Assembly: GCA_942486035.1 (NCBI GenBank)
Contig: CALNXK010000006.1
Coordinates: forward strand, 3,742,501-3,806,500
DNA: 64,000 bases
Origin: Porites lobata
Lineage: Eukaryota > Cnidaria > Anthozoa > Scleractinia > Poritidae
Reading direction: 5' to 3'
Made by a program: the position numbers and the translations under genes. The first letter of the stretch is position 1, and the number at the start of each line of letters is the position of its first letter. Positions 45,665-56,436 of the stretch are shown here, in pieces. The notes under the pieces are model-generated. The model was given only the letters and a program-made list of their open reading frames with translations. It did no database searches and was not told the DNA's origin.

Positions 45665-46226
45665 CCGTACTGCACTCTTTGATTGCTAAGACATCCAGCA
45701 GGCTGTTTATTCGAAATCCTTCCAGAAATCTGAAACTGTCTCCTACACCCGGGGGGGGGGGGTACTCCCATACATTACCTAGACGGGTATGTGCCGCCCA
45801 AAGGGATCGTGATTTTAAAGCTCCTGATTTAGAACGGGGTATCCATTTCAGAGGCGTTTTCTTGAACGGGGTATCATATTTAGAACGCACGAAAGCTCTA
45901 CTTTTGTAAGCAGCCATTTGAAATTATTCAAGGACAGATTGCTTTTAAAAATACGGTTCAATGCGTTAACAAGCAAACCGTTGTACTCTTGTTGCACCTT
46001 AGAACGGAGTATAAAAAATTGGCCCATTTCTAGAAAGGGGTATCAATTTTAGGGGAAATTTTTTCTAGATCGGGGTGCCAATTTGGAGTCCCGGGCGGCA
46101 CATACCCACCCAAAAAATACCCAAGTGCCCCCCCCCCCCCGGGCTCCTACACTCGGGGCATGTAATTTTACCATGGAAGCCGCTCGTTCGTTGAATTCCG
46201 TTCAGGCAGTGAAGACAGAAACTGTG
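45665..46226 (-). pseudogene. RING-region fragment of TRIM, split by a MITE
   Basis: Two pieces of the TRIM N-terminal region in minus orientation. 46226-46144 covers LHSL..NGIQRTS and the C-terminal RING cysteines, with GVHGK changed to GFHGK. 45748-45665 covers RRQFQISG to the CSTA region, with an internal deletion removing the SGNPSELPT stretch. A 395-base MITE lies between them. Both outer edges are abrupt. A dead fragment. Confidence 0.8.
45749..46143. mobile_element. 395-bp MITE with G/C-run ends and 9-bp duplication
   Basis: Begins with cc plus a run of G and ends with a long C run plus ggg. Inner inverted repeat cgggtatgtgccgccc (from 45784) against gggcggcacatacccaccc (from 46093). 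Flanked by a perfect direct repeat ctcctacac at 45740-45748 and 46144-46152, which is contiguous TRIM RING coding sequence in intact copies. Inserted into an already decaying fragment. Confidence 0.85.
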
Positions 46227-46680
46227 AGAGGTCGGGTTGTACGAAGACTGGTCTAGTAATCGGTCGGTATGTGTTGGTTTTCTGTAAATAGTCGTTTACA
46301 GCGCCGTACAAACGACTTATTGACGAGATCAAGCAAAACTAACTACGAGAGAACGACTGGAGAACTGACAATTTGACTAACAGTAGACGACTGTTTAACT
46401 GTGAAAATAGACGGATCGAAACGCACCAATTACTGATTACGAGTCTTCATAGCCAATAACATCACGGCTTAACTGACAGACGACCAATAACATCACGACG
46501 TATTTGACCAATCAAATCAATAACCAGAGCTGATAATACCATCAACTGACATGATACAACTCACTTTGACTCTGAAGATGACTATCGCACAGGTTGTCGA
46601 AACGTCAGTCACTGTCAACACCAACAGCCCTATTCAGGACTACATTCACCCGGACGATCAAACTCAACCTACTTTTGAAG
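46227..46680. mobile_element. Possible retroelement tail (unclassified repeat)
   Basis: Abrupt junction with the RING fragment at about 46227. The stretch has three related caataacatcacg(g/a)c repeats and a ctgaagatgactatcgcaca ... gttgtcgaaacgtcagtcac motif. A similar motif is recalled from widely dispersed cnidarian repeats near Penelope-like elements; this is from memory and not checked. No reverse transcriptase is visible here. Confidence 0.35.
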
Positions 46681-46825
46681 CAGTTACTGTTAGATTTTGC
46701 GACTGACAACATGAGGATGTAGCTGTAGCAGTTGCTGCAGGTCGAAGAGGAACATGGGGGACTGGCTTTGACTCGCTTTGTCGTACCCGGAGTACAAACA
46801 GTGTCGCAGGATTACGTGACAAACT

Positions 46826-47022
46826 TAGGGACGGATCATTAGAAAACTTATCGGGGGGGGGGACGAAGTACAAAAAAAATATTCGCGCAAGGGAGAATTA
46901 AATGGAAAAAATTCATGCATGCCAATTAATCCTAAAAAATATTCATGCTATGGCCTAAAAAAAATTCCTGCGGCTCGAGAATTCCCCTCCCCCCCCATAA
47001 CTTTTCAAATGGTCCGTCCCTT
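46826..47022. mobile_element. MITE, TAGGGACGGATCATT termini
   Basis: About 197 bases with inverted ends (left tagggacggatcattagaaa, right ttttcaaatggtccgtccct), each bordered inside by G or C runs. Interior has attcatgc repeats. No gene. Confidence 0.75.
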
Positions 47023-47718
47023 ATCCATAAATTATAATCAATCGTACCTTGAACTTTGAAAAACATGTTATCAGGGGGTATGGCGGCCAGTCCTTCAGAG
47101 GTTTACCCGGGAAAGTACTGGGTATAAAAACTCACGAAGAAATGTAAAATGGCGATCAAAAAGTAAAAATAAGTGATATGTATTTACTGCATTTCGAACG
47201 GATACGATGGGAATTACTCAAGGTAAAAGTTTAATACTTGGGTATCTTTAATTTATTGTGCAAAATTGCTCGTAATCCAAATGCTACGGCTCGGCGGGCT
47301 TTTTCTAGAAATAATAAAAACACTTGCCCGGCATTCTTTTCAACTTGTCCCGAGCGTCCGGGCCTAATATTTGTCGGACCCTGACACATGTTCTTTCGAT
47401 TTCATCATCTTTTATTACATCTTCAACACTTGATCCGTGATATGATCTTGGTTAATTTATGATAATTGCGACACTGAAGAACCAGTTGAGAAAAATATGT
47501 ACTTGAGATAAGGGCTCGGAAATAACACTTCCAAAAATACGCTTACAACTAGCATCTACCAGAAAGAAAACTACGTGTGAGGGGCAACCTGTTGTCAACT
47601 ACACATGGTTAAAAAGGGAGAAATACTTCACCAGATCATGTTGTTCGAAAAATTACAGTTTCTTGTTCTAGATAATCAACTTGAACTTTACAAGAATAAT
47701 ACCACTGGTAAAATCATA

Positions 47719-49081
47719 TTATATTCCGTCAAATAACTGGATTCTGCCATTATTCGAGTCACACACAACTATTCTTCCATCACTAAGATTAGCTGTAGAT
47801 AATGGAAACTCAAACTCTCCACTCTCACTACCTTTTCTTCCAAATTTTGTAACAAATATTCCACTCAGTTCAAAAACCTGAACTCTGTGATTCTTTGCAT
47901 CACAGACCATTAGCAATCCCTCTTTGTTAACTGACATGTAATAGGGCACATTGAACTCTCCATCCTTGTTCCCCTGTTTTCCAAATTTACAAATAAACTT
48001 TCCCTCAAGATCAAACATTTTAATGGAATGATCACCATAGTCTGAGACTATAAAATATTGACCGTGTTGAATACAGTGAAAAGGATTGACCAAAGAACCT
48101 GCTCCATCAAATTTACGTAAATACTCCCCACTAGAAGAGAATATCTTGATTAGTTTGTTATCGAAATCGGCAACTATAATATCACCCTTATCATTTATTG
48201 ATAGGCCTTCAGGGTAACTAAGCTGGTGATCATGGCTTCCTTTTCCACCAAACCTACTAAGAAAATTACCATTCCTATCAAAGACTTGCACCCTGTGGTT
48301 ACTGCAGTCTGCCACTACAATATTGCCAAGACTATCGAAAGCGATCCCTTTAGGGAAATGGAACTCACCATTATTCTGACCCCCCCTACCAAACGATCTT
48401 AAGTGGGTGCCGTCACTACTAAACACTGAAACCCTGTGGTTACAGAATTCAGTCACAGCAATTTCATCATGATAATTGACTGCTACCCCCGTAGGACCAG
48501 AAAGCATTCCAGCAGACAGCACAGTGGTTTGTACCTGAGCCTCAAAAGGACTGTCACGAACATTTGCCCTTTTAGTCATTTTATTCCCAGCAATGAATTT
48601 ACTACTTTCTTTACCTTTAGCTCCTGATTATTACACTTCAGTTTCACTAAAACCAGTGTTTACATTACGTATCCCCTCACTGTTCAACACGTTAATTCGC
48701 AATGTACTTTTACGGAAATTAAACCGAGGTATATATTCAGTGTCATGGTTTCCTCGGGCGATCTGTTCCTGTAGTGTTGTATCAATTGTTTCACAGAATC
48801 CAAGGATTTCAGTGGTTAAGCTTCGTATCAACTGAAATTCAGTTTGTACATTTGCTGATTCAATGAATTTTACTTGTTTTTGAACTTCGTCGTTTTTCTC
48901 TGAGAGAGATTCCAATGACTTGTTCGCTTGATTATCAATCACATCGAAAACATCTTGTTTTCTTGCTTCGATGATTGCAAGAGTGATTTGGTCCACACTG
49001 CTTAGGATCAGTGAGTGTACACTTGCACACAGAACAGGCTACTTTATCATGAAGATTGTCCAGCAAGGTCTCTATATCCAT
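47719..49081 (-). pseudogene. TRIM-NHL copy 7, heavily deleted
   Basis: The start ATG is at 49081 (MDIETLL); the RING begins (ACSVCKCTLTDPKQ) but breaks off and joins directly, out of frame, to coiled-coil sequence (ITLAIIEARKQDVF), removing the rest of the RING and both B-boxes. The coiled coil continues to about 48640, where two stops (TAATAA) interrupt. The linker and six-blade propeller follow in an open frame (48579-47719), with blade 1 shortened (VLSAGMLSGPTG). Propeller loops are distinctive (TEFCNH, FHFPKG, ADCSNH, SYPEG, DYGD, NVPYY, EFPLS, DSNN). A pseudogene with a still readable propeller; more diverged than other copies. Confidence 0.88.
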
Positions 49082-49184
49082 GGAAAAGGTCGGAAGCAGT
49101 TTTGAAATATTGTAGGCTTGTTGTTGACGATCAAGGAAATAGCTTTTAAGTCTTGTTTTGTGACCCAGACTAAACTTTGTATTA

Positions 49185-49220
49185 TTAACCAATCAAATGA
49201 GGTTCCTTGACATTTCTGGA
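49185..49220 (-). promoter_or_regulatory. CCAAT-containing upstream block, copy 7
   Basis: CCAAT at 49189-49193, 108 bases before the former ATG; the following motif has decayed to tcaaatgaggttccttgac. Confidence 0.3.
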
Positions 49221-49796
49221 CGGTTTGATGAAAGAAAAAAAAACATCCTGTATTTCCGAGAATTGTTGATCATCTCGTAGAGGGCATATCAACTTGAAAG
49301 CAACCCCCTACCCCCACCTAAAACTTTTGTGACCACCAAAGCTCGTCTAAGACATCCGAACAGGTTTCTAATACACTAGCTAACAACTAGCAACTGCTGG
49401 AAAGAAAATGAAACGGTGTACAACATAAAAAACAATTTCAATACCAAAAAATGAACCATCTTATTAAACTACAATCGGCAATTAAATGAGACTACAATAC
49501 ATTTGAAAAAAGGTTTACTTCCTATTTACAACTTGAATGTCATTTCAGCTATCATAATTACAGCTATTACTACAGCCACGATTTTATAATTTATTGTAAC
49601 ATTCACAGAAAAGACAAAACTACATTGAGGGCAATCTAATGCCCCCACCCCCACCCCAGCAACGGCAACTAGAAAAGGTCAATAGTAACAAAAATAAATG
49701 CCTCACGAGATGGTTTTGTTCGAAAAACTAAGGTTTCTTATTCTTGATAACCAATTCAGTGAACTTTTCAACAATAATACCACTGTTAACATCATA
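49221..49796. other. 3' flank of TRIM copy 8
   Basis: Only about 0.6 kb separates copy 7's promoter block from the copy 8 stop; there is no LIG3 cargo here. The TRIM 3' flank begins abruptly near 49375, with AATAAA on the minus strand at 49590-49595. Confidence 0.5.
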
Positions 49797-51811
49797 TTAT
49801 ATCTTGTCAAAAACCTGGATTCGGTTGTTCTTCATATCACACACAACTATCCTTCCATCACTAAGATTTGCTGTAGACACTGGAAACTTAAACTCTCCTC
49901 TCTCACTACCTTTAATTCCAAATTTTGTAACAAACTTTCCACTCAGTTCAAATAACTGAACTCTGTGATTTCCTGCATCAGAGACCATTAGCAATCCTTC
50001 TTTGTTAACTGCCAAGTAACGGGGCTTATTGAACTCTCCATCCTTGTTTCCCTGTTTTCCAAATTTACAAATAAACTTTCCCTCAAGATTAAACATTTTA
50101 ATGGAATGATCACCACGATCTGAGACTATAAAATATTGATCGTGTTGAATACAGTGAAAGGGATTGACCAAAGAACCTGCTCCACCAAATTTACGTGAAT
50201 ACTCCCCACTAGAAGAGAATATCTTGATTAATTTGTTACCTTTATCAGCAACAATAATATCACCGTTGCCGTTTATTGATAAACCTTCAGGGAATTTAAG
50301 CTGGTGATCACGACTTCCTCTTTCACCAAACTTACTAAGAAAGTGACCATTCCAATCAAGGACTTGCACCCTCTGGTTATTATTGTCTGCCACTACAATA
50401 TTACCATGATTATCAAAAGCGATCCCTGAAGGGGACCGGAACTCACCATTATTCTGACCTTCCCTACCAAACGATCCTAAGTGGGTACCGTCACCACTAA
50501 ACACTGAAACCCTGTGGTTCAGAAATTCAGTCACGGAAATTTGATCATGATCATTCACTGCCACACCCCAGGGCCAGTAAAGCATTCCAAGAAGCTCACC
50601 GTATTGTCCAAATGACAGCAGAGGTCTGAAACGCTTGGTTTGTACCTGAGCCTCAAAACGACTGTCACGAACATTTGCCCCTTTATTAGCATCAACTAAA
50701 TTACTATTTTCTTTAACTTTAGCTTCTGATTGTTGCGCTTTAGTTTCGCTAAAAACAAATTCTACATTTCCTATCCCTTCGCTCATGCTCAACAGGTTAA
50801 TCAGTTTTTCACTTTTAGTGAAGCTAACCGAGGAATACATTCAGTGTCACTGGTTTTTTGGGTGTTCTGTTCCTGTAGGATTCTATCAAATGTTTCACTG
50901 AATCCCAGGATTTCAGTAATAAAGCTTCGTTTCAACAGAGTTTCACTTTGTTCAATTGCTGAATCAATTAATTTCATTTGTTTTTCAACTTCGTCCTTTT
51001 TCTGTGACAGAGATCCCAGTGTGTTTTTCGCTTGATTATCAATCGTATCCAAAACATCTTGTTTTCTCACTTCGATGATTGTAATCAGTTGGTCTGCATA
51101 CGACTGCACTTGGCCTCTTACCTCGGCTACTTTCGATTGAAATGCGATGCTTTTTTGTTTGAATTGTTCGACTTTCTCTTGTTTTTCCACTAATTTGTCT
51201 TTCAAGGATCGAATCATGGAGTTGATATGTGTTTTGCGCTCATTAGTAGCTTCTAGCAAGGGCATTTTGCCATGACCTTCATGAAGTGTTACAGCACAAG
51301 TGTTGCAAATGGCGACTTTACAGTCCTTGCAAAAGAACTTCAGCTCTTCTTTTTCATGATGTTTCTTCTGACAAAATGCTGGTCGCTCTAATACAGCCTT
51401 GATGTCTTGATCTTGAAAATTCTTCAGTGCTAGCGTTCTGTGATCTTTCTTTTCTCGCATTATGTTGTGTCCTACAATGCAATATAAGGTCTGGGCGCTC
51501 CGTTTCTCGCAGTTTCTGCATTTGACGTTGACCGTACTGCACTCTTTAATGGCTGAGACATCTAGCAGGCTGTTTATTCGAAAATTCTTTGGAAGTTCGC
51601 TAGGGTTTCCACTTCCAGAAATCTGAAACTGTCTCCTACACTCGGGGCATGTAATTTTGCCATGGACGCCGCTCGTTCGTTGAATTCCGTTCAGGCAGTG
51701 AAGACAGAAACTGTGCAAACAAGGCAACTGCTTTGGATCAGTGAATGTACACATACACACAGAACAGGATACTTCATCATGAAGATTGTCCAGCAGGGTC
51801 TTTATATCCAT
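49797..51811 (-). pseudogene. TRIM-NHL copy 8, frameshifted and lacking part of B-box1
   Basis: Frame 1 runs from the ATG at 51811 to 50801; a one-base deletion (ctaaccg for ctaaaccg, near 50828) shifts the frame. Frame 2 (50840-49797) contains the SFTKSEK linker and a complete propeller. A separate 33-base in-frame deletion near 51478 removes 11 residues of B-box1 (after QTLYC, rejoining at IVGHNIM), deleting several zinc ligands. The RING is intact. Propeller loops: LYWPWG and TEFLNH, FRSPSG and ADNNNQ, KFPEG and DKGN, NPFHC and DRGD, NKPRY and DAGN, KFPVS and DMKN. The region upstream of the ATG is open to the CCAAT box but has no in-frame ATG. Confidence 0.88.
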
Positions 51812-51920
51812 GAAAATGGTTGGAAATGAGGTTAGTTTTGAAAAATTGTTGCCTTCTTGTTGACGATCAAGGGAATGGCTTTGCAATCTTGTCTTGTGAC
51901 CCAGACTAATCTCTGTATTA

Positions 51921-51956
51921 TTAACCAATCAAATAGAGTTCCTTGACATGTTTTGT
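51921..51956 (-). promoter_or_regulatory. CCAAT-containing upstream block, copy 8
   Basis: CCAAT at 51925-51929, 114 bases before the ATG; otherwise as in copy 1. Confidence 0.35.
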
Positions 51957-53367
51957 TGGTTTAACGTAATACTGAAGAATAAAAAAATATCCTACTTTTC
52001 CGAGAATTGTTGCATGATCCTCTGTGACGGTTCATTCAACACGTTACACGCTCGCGTGTATTTACGTTCTTGGACAGAATAAACTGGTGGAACCACTTCC
52101 CGCGCGTTGCCCTAAAGCCACGCAAAGGCCAAAACGCAACTTTTTCCCATTCCTGATTCGAGTAGAGATTAACTTTCCATCTATTTTGTTCAAGATTGTG
52201 CATGTGTGTTTCCAGCAAAATTTAATCAATCAAACTTCGGGCAAGTCATCCCTGGTATTGTGCAAGAAAATTCTACTGAAAAAGGGGCATAAGTAACAGA
52301 AAATTTTCACTAAATCATCAGTTGCTAGAATGAAAAACAACAACAACAACAACAACTAAAGATCAGGTTTGCTTCTGTTCTCTAGGTAACGTTCACTGAG
52401 CATGAAAGAAATGAGTTGTTATTAAAATGTTAAGATAAAACTGACCTGGAATAACTATTCAGACTATTTACTTCATCTGAACACCAAAACGGAAAAAAAT
52501 GCGAATTTCGTGATGAGTACATCACAAAGATTTATAAATTTGCCGGGTTCCACTAATGTGAAGTTTGGCGTCTGAATAAACGCCACAGTCGTTATTCCCG
52601 GCTGAGCCAGGCGTGAAGAACAGCAAGCTGAAGCAAAGCCGATCCAAATTCAATTAAATTTGAAACTGCCGTGAACGATCACCTAAAATGCTTTAATTTG
52701 TGGTCGCTTAAGGGAAGTGGTCGTTTACAAGAATAGAAATACAGGGGGTCTATTACGAGAAGAGGTCTAGACACATCTACTTTATGGAAGATAATTCATC
52801 CGGCACACAATTTCTAATTTTGGTCGCTTACAGGAGGTTGTTGTTTACGATAGTGATCGCACACGCATGGAGGTTCAACTTACTGTATCCGTTTCGACTT
52901 CATTAAGACGCTGTACCACTTGAACTTAATTTACTGAACTCGGTTCGGCTCATGAGCGGCGTCTGAAATCCGATAAGCACAGAGAAGAAAACGGAAAAAA
53001 AAAGGCAAGAAAATATATACAGCTAACAACTGAGGGAAAATCGCCTTCGCCCAAAAACGGTAGTTTATCTCAAATGATCAACAGGCAGTTTTGAATGATA
53101 TGCTATTTATTCTCACGAACTATAGTTTCTGGTCTCGATGTAACACCATCTTTTCTTTATCAAATTTTCACTACAAGACAACCTTTCAAAATATGAGTTT
53201 AATTGAGGCGTTTCATCGTCCTTCGACTTGGACTCTGATCAGGCTCGCTCTCTTTACTGAGTGAGAAGCTGGGAGGTACGAGAACTTCAAGATGTTCTGT
53301 AGTTATTGACAGGCAATTGACCCTGAAAAGAAATCGAAACCCGTCAAAGTGATTGAGTGCTGTGAAT
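51957..53367. other. Unique spacer with old repeats
   Basis: No gene seen. Contains an (AAC)n microsatellite at 52334-52356 and diffuse repeats around 52700-52860 (two ttggtcgctta-type motifs). LIG3 3'-flank sequence starts near 53210. Confidence 0.4.
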
Positions 53368-56300
53368 TTATACAAGAAATTGATCATCTGGTACGAGACG
53401 GGCCTTCTTGATACAACTTCCAAATCCAAGATGGCGACACAAAATTGGTCGATCATTGTTCTTTTTGTCCATCCTAAAAAAGGAAGAGTGGATGCGATAA
53501 GAATAGGCATTGGTTACATCGCTAATAAAATATTTTAGCTTTAGTTATCACCTCCAAAGCCTTGCTTCCGTTGTCAAAAAGAAAGAACAGAGTCTACTCG
53601 CCACTCTAACATTGGCCATATACATCTTGTTCACCCCAAAATTTTGTTTGTTTTCAACTGCTCCTGGGTATTAGTCATTCAAAGGGGATGTGATTAAAGC
53701 AATGATTACGCAAAATATTGGGGCGGGAAGGGAGGGGGAGTAAACAAGGTGAATTATGGGCAATAAAAGTGAAAGTAGCGAGTAGAAACAGACTGGGGGT
53801 CGTGTAATGTTTTGGTCAGCGTGCTTTCATTGTTATATATAACTTTTTTTCCCCTTTTTCGTTTGTTTTGTTTTTTTAACTTTTCTTCAGTTACTTGTGA
53901 GTTTAAACACGCTTGAATTTTGGTTTATTCTCTCTTCCTTCTTTGCAAATACTCTTTCTCCCCTATTTCTTTTTTGCTTTGGTTTTGAGTCTCATTTTTT
54001 TTTTGCAATTTGTCTTCCCGTTTCTAGTCCGGTCCTATAAAGACCCACAAAAATTTGTAAATAAGAAACTCTTCGCAGCCTTGTATTTAACCACGAAAAG
54101 TTAAAGTGCGCAAACTATTTTTCGGCTTCTTCCTCTACTGTTGTTAACAATATGTGTTGCACTGGTCTTTTCAAACTCCTCCGCCAAATCTCCGTCATAA
54201 CTATCCAGTCATGTTAAGAATGGGTAAAAACGTGATTGTCCTGTTTTATCCATAGATCGAGGATTATTATAGTAAAAGCGCGGCAGATAAAAAGCGCGGC
54301 AGATAAAAAGCGCGGGCAAAATTGCAATAGCGGTGCTCATGCTGCCTTTCTTTGCAAATATTCTGAATTCAGATTCAAGGTAAATGATGGATGAAAACCG
54401 ATCACGGTTAAAAACGGCAAAACCAAAGACGGATTTACAGCCTGTACCAGGGCTTGGTAGGGCATTTTGCATTCCGCTAGCCAAATTTCAAGCGGGAATT
54501 TCTCTCTTCAAATACTTCCCTAAATTAAAGAAGCACTGATTCATAGTACGAGGCTGATTCCTATTTGGATTAAATCCGCCGAATTCAAGCCGAGTGCGGA
54601 TTCAAAACATTGCGAATCCTATTTTGGGTACGAAACACGGAAACGTGTGGTTCCGTACGCTGTCGGCTAAAGGGACAATTACGTTTTCCTAATATATAGC
54701 TCAAAAAGGTATTTCAAAGGATACGCAATAATATATCTTTTGAGTTTCGAGTGATCTTCAGGTCTTTCGAGAGGAAAATTGTCAGTCCATGAAAGATGTC
54801 TTTCAAGCGCTGTAAAAACACCAAAAGGATGTCAAAATACATTTTTTTGCACGACAGAAACTGTAGGTTATGGTACTAAAACAAACGAAAAGAATAACAA
54901 TTTACCAGTGTGGGAGTTAATGGTTATGAAAATAACTGAAAACTGACTAAAAATTATAAATATTTCCAATAATTTCCAGCCCAAATTTCCTGCTCTTTAC
55001 ATGGAGTGGCAACAACTTCATCTTCCGGCGAAATTACGAAAAGCGAATAATCAAATAAACAGAAATTCCTGCTTTTGCTCCGGTCAAAAAACCTGTCTAT
55101 ACTGTGCGAAAGTACATTCTCTAGTTTGATTTCCATCTAAACGTTTTGTTATGAAAGTGAAAACTATTAAAAATTTCCACAGCTTACACAACAAAGCTTT
55201 AGATAGCATTTGCGTGAAAAGTTGTGTGTGTGTGTGTTTCTTTCTCTCTTTCTTTTTTTATCAGTTTTAAGGTATGAAACGAATTCATTTATTGATTAAT
55301 TTGCAGCTTTTTCCTGCTGTAACAAAATCAGCTCGGCACAAAAGGCAGTGTGGGACAAAAACTGTTCTTTTCATACCTCATTTACTTACTTTAGGATGGC
55401 TGAATTTCTGTCGGTGGTCCTCGCTTTGTTGATAGCATTTTGATCCATATTTACAAGCAGGCTTTGAGTAAGGAAAGAACAACGAATATCAGCCAATGAC
55501 AAGCCCCTAGGGAGTTTATTAAAGCTACCAGGGCGGTTGCGGCCGCAAAAACGTCATTCATAAAGTACTTTCGTTTTATTAGGAAATTTTTTCGATTCTT
55601 CTAACTCGGTCAGCTTGTCAAATATATGGGGACCATTTTCATTCAACTTTTTGCCAGGCCAGACATGGGTTTGAAGGACTGTTAAATATAAACAAACCTT
55701 CTTTTTAGGTGATTCTCCTTCAGCAGTGTCCAACGCTTTTCTTTCTGTGGCTCATCATTCACTTTCTTCTTGTGGTTAACCTCTGATTTAGAGTCATTGT
55801 CTTCGTCAAAGTCATCAATATCATCATCATTACTTCTATTCTCGTCATCCTCATCATCATCATTGTCATTGTCTTTCGCATCTCCTGCAGTATCTTAAAC
55901 AAAAAAGATAGTCGCATATAAGAACATAGTGTCCTTATCTTTCGAAGTGTTTGATTTGAAATACGTCAGTGTAACGACATGTCTATTTTTCTGTGTAGCT
56001 AAGTGGGGTTTGTCTAAATTGGTGTCAAACTTTAATGTCATTTCGTAGGCAGGAAAATACGGTAAAGAAACTGCCACCTTAACCTCTATAAATTGGGTAG
56101 CTCTAAGTTCCAAACTGGTCCAAACTCACAAAGAGGAAACGTTAATATAAAAGGAAAAGTAGACAAGGTCAACCCAATATTCCTCGATGAAACGTTGCTC
56201 TTATAGCTGTTGCATAAATATTATATATGTACTGAGATTTACTGCAAAATGAATATGTCAAATAAAAATGATGCGTTGCAGAGTACACGCAATCTGATTG

Positions 56301-56387
56301 GTTGTACGATTTTTCTCACTAGTGAAAAATACCGTATGACCAATCACAACCCGCAGACGAAAGTTTTCACTAGTGACAAAAATCGTA
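56301..56387. repeat. Left subterminal hairpin of the Crypton
   Basis: Arms 56301-56328 (gttgtacgatttttctcact...) and 56364-56387 (ttttcactagtgacaaaaat...) are near complements. Just upstream of the recombinase ATG, so it could also affect expression. Confidence 0.65.
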
Positions 56388-56436
56388 TCGATTTTCCCGC
56401 CTTTCACTGACGGCGTCACTAGGCAAAAGGAAAACC

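Noticed and set aside
52334..52356. (AAC)n run
   Set aside because: A simple microsatellite without further structure.
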